A DNA stretch of 17,369 nt from an uncultured Coriobacteriales bacterium (GTDB lineage Bacteria; Actinomycetota; Coriobacteriia; Coriobacteriales; UMGS124): assembly GCA_902464015.1 (NCBI GenBank), contig CABQHM010000066.1, positions 1 to 17,369 on the forward strand, written 5' to 3'. Position numbers and translations under genes: made by a program. Shown here one piece after another: positions 1 through 7,511 of the stretch. The notes beneath the pieces are model-generated. The model made no database searches. It was not told where the DNA came from and saw only the letters and a list, made by a program, of their open reading frames with translations. How positions within the stretch are numbered: the stretch's first letter is position 1; every line of letters begins with the position of its first letter.

Positions 1-227
1 CCGAGGTCGACGACCTGCTCCTCAAGGCCGTCCAGACCACCGACCAGGACGAGCGTGCCAAGTACTACCAGCAGGTCATCGAGATTGTGATGAACGACTG
101 CGTGGGCGTGTACTATGCGGTTCCCAACGTGTTCTACGCCCAGAACCCCCGCGTGCACGATTTCGCCCAGCGGGCCGACTCCATGCTTCGCTTCGTCACG
201 GCCAGCCGCAACACTTGGGTTGAGTAA
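1..227 (+). CDS. ABC transporter peptide-binding protein, C-terminal end (partial)
   Basis: This is the last 74 residues of a protein that begins outside the window; the reading frame starts at base 3 and ends with TAA at 225-227. The visible tail (KYYQQVIEIVMNDCV followed by YAVPNVFYAQNPRVHDF) matches the usual end of family 5 extracellular solute-binding proteins (DppA/OppA type). In these, a helix of the form 'a..y.qeiqkil.ed' precedes a strand 'p.v.yy' and a final segment on what the protein reports about its ligand. Such proteins are lipid-anchored outside the membrane in Gram-positive bacteria and deliver peptides to the permease. The two permease and two ATPase genes directly downstream support the assignment. 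The N-terminal lipobox cannot be checked here. The substrate (di- or oligopeptide, or other) cannot be told from this fragment. Confidence 0.8.
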   Translation, partial: EVDDLLLKAVQTTDQDERAKYYQQVIEIVMNDCVGVYYAVPNVFYAQNPRVHDFAQRADSMLRFVTASRNTWVE

Positions 228-252
228 AGACATTTATTTGATAGGTTTTGCC

Positions 253-292
253 GCGGAGGCACGCGTACTTTCAGCGTACCTCCGCTTTTCTC
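253..292 (+). terminator. Hairpin with T-tract between binding protein and permease
   Basis: A 12-bp stem with one mismatch: GCGGAGG pairs with CCTCCGC and, after a C/A mismatch, ACGC pairs with GCGT. The loop is about nine bases, and TTTTCTC follows. It begins 25 bases after the binding-protein stop codon. In binding-protein transporters such a hairpin often acts as a partial terminator or 3' stabiliser, so that the binding protein is made in excess over the membrane parts. That role is an inference here. It could equally be a full terminator if dppB has its own promoter, but I see no strong promoter in 293-342. Confidence 0.65.
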
Positions 293-354
293 GTATTTGG
301 GTGATACCATAATTTATTGGCCTCGACAGCAAAACAACAACGGTGGTGAACCAG

Positions 355-1305
355 GTGCTAAAAACAATTCTGAAGCGCGTTCTGCAGGCGATACCGACCC
401 TGCTGATTGTCGTGACGTTCACGTTCATCCTCACGCGCATGATTCCCGGCAACCCTGCCCAGACCATTCTTGGTCCGCAGGCAACGGCTGAGAGCATCGC
501 GGCGATGGAGACGAAGCTCGGCCTCGACCAGCCCAAGTGGGTCCAGTACATCGACTATGTCCTGTCGGTGCTTCAGGGCGACTTCGGCACGTCGTACTCC
601 TACGACCAGCCCGTCACCGAGCTGATTGCCCAGCGCATCCCCGCAACGTTGCAGATTACCATCATCGGTCTTCTCATCGCCATCATCATCGGTGTCTCCA
701 TCGGTATCTTCTCCGCACTCAAGCAGTACTCCGCAGGCGACTACATCTTCATGGTGCTCGCCCTCGTGGGCGTCTCGATGCCTATCTTCTGGCTCGGCCT
801 CATGATGGTTAAGTACCTCGCGGTCGACCTGGGGTGGTTCCCGGTCTCGGGACGAGGTGATGGATCGTTTGGCGACCTGGTCTACCACATGGTGCTGCCG
901 TGCCTGTGCTTGGCCACCATCCCCACGGCAACCTTTGCCCGTATCACCCGCTCGAGCATGCTCGAGTCCATCCATGCCGACTCCATCAAGGCCCTGCGCG
1001 CCCGCGGCATCAAGGAGAAGGCAATCGTTTGGAAGCACGCCCTGAAGAACGCCCTGCCGCCCATCGTGACGGTGCTTGGTCTTCAGATTGCCGGTTGCTT
1101 CACCGGCGCCATCCTGACCGAGAGCATCTTCTCCTGGCCCGGCATGGGCACGCTCATCGTGAAGGCAATCACCAATCGTGACTACATGCTCATCCAAGGT
1201 GCGGTTCTGTTCTTTGCCATCGTGTTTATCGTTGTCAACCTCGTCGTCGACCTCGTGTACATGATTATCAACCCGCGCGTGAGCTACGAGGGAGGTTCTA
1301 AATAG
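355..1305 (+). CDS. dppB: Peptide ABC transporter permease, DppB/OppB type
   Basis: Inner-membrane permease of a peptide importer (BPD_transp_1 family), 316 residues. From the chosen GTG at 355 it reads MLKTILKRVLQAIPTLL, which lines up with the usual DppB start; GGTGG at 343-347 lies seven bases upstream as a ribosome site. In-frame GTG codons at 343 and 346 are alternatives adding three or four residues. Predicted membrane segments lie near residues 12-30, 100-122, 133-153, 177-197, 240-259 and 282-303. The cytoplasmic coupling (EAA) loop, ALRARGIKEKAIVWKHAL, is near 213-230 and contacts the ATPases. The conserved MIPGNP follows segment 1. It pairs with dppC, which starts two bases after its stop. 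Dipeptide versus oligopeptide specificity cannot be told from the sequence. Confidence 0.92.
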   Translation: MLKTILKRVLQAIPTLLIVVTFTFILTRMIPGNPAQTILGPQATAESIAAMETKLGLDQPKWVQYIDYVLSVLQGDFGTSYSYDQPVTELIAQRIPATLQITIIGLLIAIIIGVSIGIFSALKQYSAGDYIFMVLALVGVSMPIFWLGLMMVKYLAVDLGWFPVSGRGDGSFGDLVYHMVLPCLCLATIPTATFARITRSSMLESIHADSIKALRARGIKEKAIVWKHALKNALPPIVTVLGLQIAGCFTGAILTESIFSWPGMGTLIVKAITNRDYMLIQGAVLFFAIVFIVVNLVVDLVYMIINPRVSYEGGSK

Positions 1306-1307
1306 CC

Positions 1308-2249
1308 ATGGCAAACAACACTGCTAGCGCACAGGCCAAGGGTTTTGCGCCTGAGTACGACGAGGAGCTGCTGAAGCGCGAGCGCAAGGCCAACAGCGCC
1401 TGGAGCAAGCTTCGCCGCAACAAGACCGCCATGGTCGGCCTTGTCATCGTCGTCGTCATGATTCTTCTTGCCGTGTGCGCACCTCTCTACACGCAGATTA
1501 CTGGCTTCCAGTTCAACAAGATCGACCCCATCCACGGCTACCTTGAGCCCGGCACGGTCGTGAACGAGGGCGAGATGGCCCACATTCTCGGCACCGACAA
1601 GCTGGGCCGCGACCTTCTGTGCCGTCTGCTCTACGGCGCACGGACCTCGCTCATCGTCGCCTTCGGCGGCACCATCGTCGCCGGCCTCATCGGCGCCCTG
1701 CTCGGCCTCATCGCCGGCTTCTTCGGCGGCTGGGTCGACTCGCTCATCATGCGCATCATGGACGGCATGCTGTCCTTCCCCTTCATCCTTCTCGCCATCA
1801 TCCTTATGACGGTGCTGGGATCGGGCCTGTTCAACGTCATTTTGGCAATCGGCATCGGCAGCGTGCCCAACTTCGCCCGCGTCCTGCGCGGCGAGGTCAT
1901 CATCGTGAAGAACGCCGAGTACTGCAACGCCGCTCGCGTGCTGGGCGTTTCCAACGCTCGCATGCTCTTCACCCACATCCTGCCCAACGCCATCTCGCCG
2001 CTCATCGTGTACGCCACGCTGGGCATCGCCGGCGCCATCATCTCCGAGGCCGCCCTTTCGTTCCTGGGCCTGGGCATCACCGAGCCCACTCCCTCCTGGG
2101 GCCAGATCCTCTACAGCGGCAAGGACGTCATGAGCAACCATCCCATCATCTCCACGGTATCGGGCATCTTCATCCTTGTCACCGTGCTCGGCTTCAACCT
2201 GCTGGGTGACGGTATCCGTGACGTTATGGATCCCAAGATGAAGAAGTAG
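1308..2249 (+). CDS. dppC: Peptide ABC transporter permease, DppC/OppC type
   Basis: Second permease subunit, 313 residues, partner of DppB in the membrane. A charged cytoplasmic N-terminus (about residues 1-40, containing KRERKANSAWSKLRRNKTA) leads into a first membrane segment at about 41-61, as in the OppC N-terminal domain. The family signature GTDKLGRD is at 96-103. Further membrane segments lie near 115-140, 155-180, 230-255 and 280-300. The EAA coupling loop (ARVLGVSNARMLFTHIL) is near 209-225. The ATG at 1308 follows the dppB stop by two bases. GGGAGG at 1289-1294 is the likely ribosome site, although its spacing of 13 bases is longer than usual. Co-transcription with dppB is therefore near certain. 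Nothing suggests truncation. Confidence 0.92.
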   Translation: MANNTASAQAKGFAPEYDEELLKRERKANSAWSKLRRNKTAMVGLVIVVVMILLAVCAPLYTQITGFQFNKIDPIHGYLEPGTVVNEGEMAHILGTDKLGRDLLCRLLYGARTSLIVAFGGTIVAGLIGALLGLIAGFFGGWVDSLIMRIMDGMLSFPFILLAIILMTVLGSGLFNVILAIGIGSVPNFARVLRGEVIIVKNAEYCNAARVLGVSNARMLFTHILPNAISPLIVYATLGIAGAIISEAALSFLGLGITEPTPSWGQILYSGKDVMSNHPIISTVSGIFILVTVLGFNLLGDGIRDVMDPKMKK

Positions 2250-2313
2250 GCCTGTCCCTTTTTGGGATATGGCACGAACGACCCGACACGGCCGAGATCG
2301 AGGAGAACGACCA

Positions 2314-3350
2314 ATGAGCGAACATGTGCTCTCAGTTAAAGACCTAAAGACGTACTTCCACACCGCCACGGGCATCGCAAAGGCCGTCGACGGCGTGAGC
2401 TTCACCCTTGACGCTGGCAAGACCATGGGCATCGTGGGCGAGTCCGGCTCAGGCAAGAGCGTGACCGCCACCTCCATCATGCGACTGCTCCCTCAAAACG
2501 GCAAGATCATGGGCGGCGAGATCGACTTCGACGGCGTCGACATGATGAAGCTCTCCAAGAAGCAGCTCGTGGCCCTGCGCGGCAACGAGATCGCCATGAT
2601 CTTCCAGGACCCGATGACCTCCCTGGACCCCGTCTTCAAGGTGGGCAACCAGATGGTGGAGATGATCTGCGCCCACCAGAACGTCACCAAGGAAGCCGCC
2701 CGCGCCATGGCCATCGAGGCTCTGGGCCGTGTGGGCATCCCCAACCCCGAGAAGCGCATGGATGCCTATCCCTACGAGCTCTCGGGCGGCATGTGCCAGC
2801 GCGTCATCATCGCCATGGCCATCTGCAGCCACCCCAAGATCATCATCGCCGACGAACCCACCACCGCCCTCGACGTGACGGTCCAGGCTCGCGTGCTCGA
2901 GCTTCTGCGCGAGCTGCAGCGCAACCTCAACACCGGCATCCTGCTCATCACGCACAACCTGGGCGTGGTTTGGGAGATGTGCGACGACGTCATGGTCATG
3001 TATGCAGGCCAGACGGTGGAGAAGGCAGAGACCAAGGAGCTCTATGCCGAGCCCCTGCACCCCTACACCTGGGGCCTGCTCGACTCCATCCCCAGGCTCT
3101 CCGACGAGTCCAAGGGCATGCTTACCACCATCCCCGGCGTTCCGCCGGATCTTCGTCTTACCGGCGAGTGCTGCAACTTCTGCAACCGCTGCCGCTATGC
3201 GCAGGACATCTGCCGCACGTCCGTGCCGCCGCTGGTGGAGGTCAAGCCCAACCACTTTGTCGCCTGCCACCTCCAGAACGGCACCAACAAGCTCGAGCGC
3301 GTCATCACGCGTGAAGTGGAAACTGAACAGACCAACAGGGAGGCCGAGTA

Positions 3351-3351
<1 letters not shown>
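2314..3351 (+). CDS. dppD: Peptide ABC transporter ATP-binding protein, DppD/OppD type
   Basis: ATPase subunit of the importer, 345 residues, acting at the cytoplasmic face. Visible motifs in order: Walker A GESGSGKS (42-49), Q-loop Gln98, signature LSGGM (156-160), Walker B IIIADE (176-181) with the following D-loop, and switch His214. The C-terminal oligopeptide-transporter extension (about 245-320) carries a Cys cluster (Cys286, 287, 290, 293, 300) and ends with VACHL, typical of DppD/OppD. The ATG at 2314 is chosen because AGGAGA at 2301-2306 sits seven bases upstream. The in-frame ATG at 2269 would add 15 residues not typical of the family. The signature ends in Met rather than the commoner Gln (LSGGM versus LSGGQ), which is usual in the D subunit. 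The stop overlaps the start of dppF. Confidence 0.93.
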
Positions 3352-4340
<989 letters not shown>

Positions 4341-4375
4341 GACCGCACGCGCGCGCTTCAAGCAACCAGTAAAAT

Positions 4376-4411
4376 TGCGGGTCGCATCCTCACCATGAGT
4401 TGCGGCCCGCA
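4376..4411 (+). repeat. Intercistronic hairpin without T-tract
   Basis: TGCGGGTCGCA at 4376-4386 pairs with TGCGGCCCGCA at 4401-4411 over 11 bp, with one U-G pair. Inside, CTCA (4389-4392) pairs with TGAG (4396-4399) around a three-base loop. No run of T follows, so it is not a standard intrinsic terminator. It lies between dppF and the M20 peptidase, 30 bases before the peptidase start. It may protect or process the mRNA and so set the ratio of transporter to peptidase; that is inference. Confidence 0.6.
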
Positions 4412-4441
4412 CCGCGTTTGAGATCCTCAAAGGAGACGAAC

Positions 4442-5698
4442 ATGGGTATCACGAAGCAGCAGCTCCACCAGATGGTCCTGGACAACAAGGCCGAACTCCT
4501 CGACTTGTGCTCCAAGCTCATCCAGATCAAGAACCAGAGCCCCATCGACGACCAGCTTCCCGCCATGAAGTTCGTGGCCGACTGGCTCGCCGCCAAGGGC
4601 ATCGGTTCCGAGATGCTCGAGCCCAACCCCGAGTATCCTGTCCTTCTGGCCAAGATGGGCAACGAGGACGGCTTCCGCGTCGTCCTGAACGGCCATGTGG
4701 ACGTCGTGCCCGTGGGCGACCCCAACGGCTGGAACTTCGACCCGTTCTGCGGCACCGTGACCGACACCAAGATCCTCGGCCGCGGCACCTCCGACATGAA
4801 GTGCGGCCTGGCCACCCTCATGTTCACCATGGGCCTTCTGAGCACCTCCGGCGCTGAGCTGGACGGCGACATCAGGCTCCACGTCGTGTGTGACGAGGAG
4901 ATCGCCGGCGGCGGTACCACGTGGCTCTGCGACAACGGCTACGCCGACGGCGCCGACGCCGTCATCATCGGTGAGCCCACCGGCCACGACACCATCGAGA
5001 TCGGCCAGAAGGGCATCCTGCGCCTGACCCTCGTCGCCACCGGCGTCCCCGGCCACGGCAGCACGGGCAACTACAAGGGTGAGAACGCCATCGAGAAGCT
5101 CGCCCAGGTCCTCCCCTACGTCCAGCGCCTCACGCAGGTTGCTGGCCACTACAAGCCCGAGCAGGCCACGGCACTCGCCAATTCCAAGACCATCGCCGAG
5201 CGCTGCCTGCATGCCCCGGGCGTCGGCAACGTCATCGACCACGTGTCCACCAACATCGGCGTGATCGAGGGCGGCACCCGCGCCAACATCGTGCCCGACC
5301 GCGCCACGGCTCTCATCGACTGCCGCCTGCCTTGCGGCGTCGACCACGATGAGATCGTCGCCACCGTCAACGCCCTCATCGCCGAGTCCGGTGCCAAGGA
5401 CGTGACCGCCGAGTTCAACTGGATCTCCGAGGGCAACTACACCGACGACACCTGTCTGCTCGTCACCAGCTACAAGAAGAACATCGAGGGTGTCTGGAAC
5501 GAGGAGTGCCTGCCGGCCTACCAGTGGGCTTCTTCCGACGCCCAGCACTACCGCGACCTTGGCTGCCCCACCATCCAGTTTGGTCCTGCCAACAACGACG
5601 GCATCCACGGCTACAACGAGGACGTCGATATCGAGGACGTTGTGCACGCCGCCGAGATCCACATGCTGTCGCTGTGCGACATGCTTGGCATCGAGTAG
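4442..5698 (+). CDS. M20 family metallopeptidase (ArgE/DapE type)
   Basis: Cytoplasmic zinc-dependent amidohydrolase/peptidase of 418 residues, the usual size for ArgE/DapE/CPG2 relatives. Metal and catalytic residues are all visible: His85 and the following Asp87 in NGHVDVVP, bridging Asp118 in GRGTSDMK, general base Glu152 and metal ligand Glu153 in CDEEIAGGG, Glu178 in IGEPT, the dimer-domain His205 in PGHGSTG, and C-terminal His389 in GIHGYNE. The start at 4442 is supported by AAAGGAGA at 4429-4436. It is the last gene of the transporter operon and is closed by a strong terminator. Its position suggests hydrolysis of imported peptides or N-acyl amino acids. Succinyl-diaminopimelate desuccinylase or acetylornithine deacetylase cannot be excluded, but no lysine or arginine pathway genes are nearby, so I give no symbol. 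Confidence 0.88.
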   Translation: MGITKQQLHQMVLDNKAELLDLCSKLIQIKNQSPIDDQLPAMKFVADWLAAKGIGSEMLEPNPEYPVLLAKMGNEDGFRVVLNGHVDVVPVGDPNGWNFDPFCGTVTDTKILGRGTSDMKCGLATLMFTMGLLSTSGAELDGDIRLHVVCDEEIAGGGTTWLCDNGYADGADAVIIGEPTGHDTIEIGQKGILRLTLVATGVPGHGSTGNYKGENAIEKLAQVLPYVQRLTQVAGHYKPEQATALANSKTIAERCLHAPGVGNVIDHVSTNIGVIEGGTRANIVPDRATALIDCRLPCGVDHDEIVATVNALIAESGAKDVTAEFNWISEGNYTDDTCLLVTSYKKNIEGVWNEECLPAYQWASSDAQHYRDLGCPTIQFGPANNDGIHGYNEDVDIEDVVHAAEIHMLSLCDMLGIE

Positions 5699-5762
5699 GG
5701 CCCACTCCCCTCTCTAGCCGCACGCTTCGTACCACTGGCACTACCTGCACCGCCGTTACAGC

Positions 5763-5812
5763 AAGGCACCCCGGAGACGCTGGAAAGCTCGCGTCTCCGG
5801 GGTGCCTTTTTT
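5763..5812 (+). terminator. Strong intrinsic terminator of the peptide operon
   Basis: A 16-bp perfect stem (5765-5780 with 5791-5806, extended by two A-T pairs) with a ten-base loop, followed by six T at 5807-5812. It lies 65 bases after the M20 peptidase stop. Read on the minus strand the stem has no T-run after it, so it serves the plus-strand operon and probably not the minus-strand gene that ends at 5862. Confidence 0.93.
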
Positions 5813-5861
5813 GATGCCTTGCCGTAACGAAATGCTGCAGGTAGAGCCTCAGTCAGCCTGC

Positions 5862-6563
5862 TTACTTCAGACCGAACAGGTAGAACTGGTTGCCCGCGTC
5901 CTCAAGACCGGAGAACTCAAGCCAGCGCCTGAACTCGCAGCCCTCGGGATAATCGACGGTCTTGCGGCTCTTGCAGTCCTCATGCAGGGTGTCGAGGGCG
6001 ATGTGCAGGATATGGCCGTTCTCGACGACCTTGCCCTTGCGGCCCTCCTCGGTGTACTTGCCGGGAACCTGCGAGGGGTCGAGCACGATGACGGTGTCGC
6101 CGTCCTCATCGATGCCCACAACGGCAACGAAGTGGCCGCCGTGTGAGAGCAGGCCCACCCAGCCGTCCTCGGGACGGTCGCCGCCGACGTTTGCGATGCC
6201 CATGTAGCCAGCAAGGAGGAGCGACCGCACGAGCTCCTTGTCCATGGTCACGACCAGGTCGAGGTCGAAGCGCTCGGCCAGGTAAGGGGCAAGCTTGCCC
6301 ATGTCGGTACCCGGGCTGTGGTTGGCGCCCACCGATGCCGAGAGTTCAAGGGCATCTGCCAGCGAGAACATCTCACCGGTGAGGTTGGTGATGGCCATGC
6401 TGGCCGAGCACACGCCGCAACCGGCATCGCTGATCGAGGTCGTGGGGTTGTACAGCTCAGGGCAACCCGTGTTGGTGGGGTACAGCACGTGCGGGTAGTT
6501 CTTCTGGTTCACGTAGTACATTGGTTCAATCCCTTCTTCCGTCAACATATCGCTTGCCATCAT
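5862..6563 (-). CDS. C39-like (papain-fold) cysteine peptidase, no signal peptide
   Basis: A 233-residue protein resembling the Peptidase_C39_2 group. The likely catalytic Cys49 is in DAGCGVCS followed by a helix (SASMAITNLTG), as in the family's 'GCGPTSLAM..' motif. The likely His144 is in SHGGHFVAVVGID and the likely Asp162 in VLDPS. The middle segment VGANHSPGTDMGKLAPYLAERF fits the family's 'GT....l..y.a..yGl' region. There is no signal peptide or membrane segment, although many members of this group are secreted. The ATG overlaps the stop of the upstream nitrilase gene (ATGA), with GAGAGG at 6572-6577, so the two are probably translated together. An internal ATG at 6521 with AGAAGGG upstream is a credible alternative start (219 residues). 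The substrate is unknown. It could also be an amidase or transglutaminase-like enzyme of the same fold. Confidence 0.72.
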   Translation of the reverse strand: MMASDMLTEEGIEPMYYVNQKNYPHVLYPTNTGCPELYNPTTSISDAGCGVCSASMAITNLTGEMFSLADALELSASVGANHSPGTDMGKLAPYLAERFDLDLVVTMDKELVRSLLLAGYMGIANVGGDRPEDGWVGLLSHGGHFVAVVGIDEDGDTVIVLDPSQVPGKYTEEGRKGKVVENGHILHIALDTLHEDCKSRKTVDYPEGCEFRRWLEFSGLEDAGNQFYLFGLK

Positions 6564-7369
6564 ACGTAAAACCTCTCATACAGGTCGGGGCGGACCCACT
6601 CAAGCCACTTCATGCTCTTATGGCGCTTGTCCACCTCATCCTTGAACAGAGTGCAGACGAAGTACGTATCGGGCTTCTCGACGAGGTTGGCAATGATGAA
6701 GCCGTCGGGGTCGCAGCACATGGAGCGGCCCACCTTCACCGGGCCACGAGCCGTGGGGCCCGTGCGGTCGCACGACACGCAGTACACGCCGTTCTCCGAC
6801 GAACGTGCGCGGTTGCAAATCTCCCACAGGTCGTCATCGGGATATGCCCAGCTGCTGGAAACGGCGAGAACATCGCAACCGTGCAGGGCATAGCCACGCG
6901 CAAGCTCGGGGAAACCGAAGTCGGCGCAAATCATGATGCCGACCTTCATGCCGTTGAGCTCAAACATCCCAAGCTCGTGGCCGGCCTCAATCGTGTCGCG
7001 CTCCTCGTTGTAGAGATGGATCTTGCAGTAGTCGGCAAGAATCGAACCGTCGGGGGCGAACACGGTGGCCATGTTGTACAGCTTGCCGTCAGCGCGGCGC
7101 TCAAGGCGGCCGGCAAGGATGTTGATACCCGTCTGCGCCGCCAGTCCCTTCCAGAAATCGAGGGCTCGCGCAGTCATGGCCTCGTCCACCTGCTCGAGCG
7201 GCACTCCGCCTTCCAGGCATCCCTCGTGGAACAGCATGAGGTCGACGCCCTTTTCATTTTCCGCCACACGCAGCGCCATGGCACGAGCGTTGCTCATGTT
7301 CGCATCGAAGGCGTTGTCCTCAACGCTCACCTGGACGGATGCAACCTTGATGCTAGGGCCTTGCGACAT
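6560..7369 (-). CDS. Carbon-nitrogen hydrolase (nitrilase superfamily)
   Basis: A 269-residue cytoplasmic amidohydrolase. The family's Glu-Lys-Cys triad is visible: Glu49 in LMLFHEGCLEG, Lys116 in ADYCKIHLYNEE, and Cys148 in GIMICADFGFPE. The additional conserved Glu123 lies in the NEE motif. The N-terminal strand IKVASVQVSV and the later SSSWAY and NRARSSENGVYCVSCDRTG segments are typical of N-carbamoyl-amino-acid or omega-amidase-like members. The ATG at 7369 is chosen because a run of six G (7377-7382 on the complementary strand) sits seven bases upstream; an in-frame TTG at 7384 lies within or before that site. It overlaps the C39-like peptidase by four bases. Nitrilases of this type cleave amides or carbamoyl groups; the substrate cannot be named from the sequence. 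Confidence 0.85.
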   Translation of the reverse strand: MSQGPSIKVASVQVSVEDNAFDANMSNARAMALRVAENEKGVDLMLFHEGCLEGGVPLEQVDEAMTARALDFWKGLAAQTGINILAGRLERRADGKLYNMATVFAPDGSILADYCKIHLYNEERDTIEAGHELGMFELNGMKVGIMICADFGFPELARGYALHGCDVLAVSSSWAYPDDDLWEICNRARSSENGVYCVSCDRTGPTARGPVKVGRSMCCDPDGFIIANLVEKPDTYFVCTLFKDEVDKRHKSMKWLEWVRPDLYERFYV

Positions 7370-7414
7370 TGACAATCCCCCCAATCAGCCTCATGGCCAG
7401 ACAGACACACGAGT

Positions 7415-7448
7415 GCCTCCCGCCCCTCGCCAGAGAGAAGCGGGAGGC
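7415..7448 (-). repeat. Intergenic hairpin, perfect 9-bp stem
   Basis: GCCTCCCGC (7415-7423) and GCGGGAGGC (7440-7448) form a perfect stem around a 16-base loop. It lies between the end of the repeat-protein gene and the start of the nitrilase gene, both on the minus strand. No T-tract follows on either strand. It may limit read-through or process the mRNA. The remainder of the 142-base gap holds no promoter that I can support. Confidence 0.5.
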
Positions 7449-7511
7449 GCCCCTCAGCGCTCAGTCGGGCCCCTCAACATACCTGATGAACCCGGCAATA
7501 AGACGACGCCC

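Noticed and set aside
2269..2313. ATG at 2269 as start of dppD
   Set aside because: It adds 15 Arg-rich residues not seen in the family, and the ATG at 2314 has AGGAGA at seven-base spacing.
5837..5860. GCAGG/CCTGC hairpin as terminator of the C39-like peptidase gene
   Set aside because: Only five base pairs and no T-run on the minus strand.
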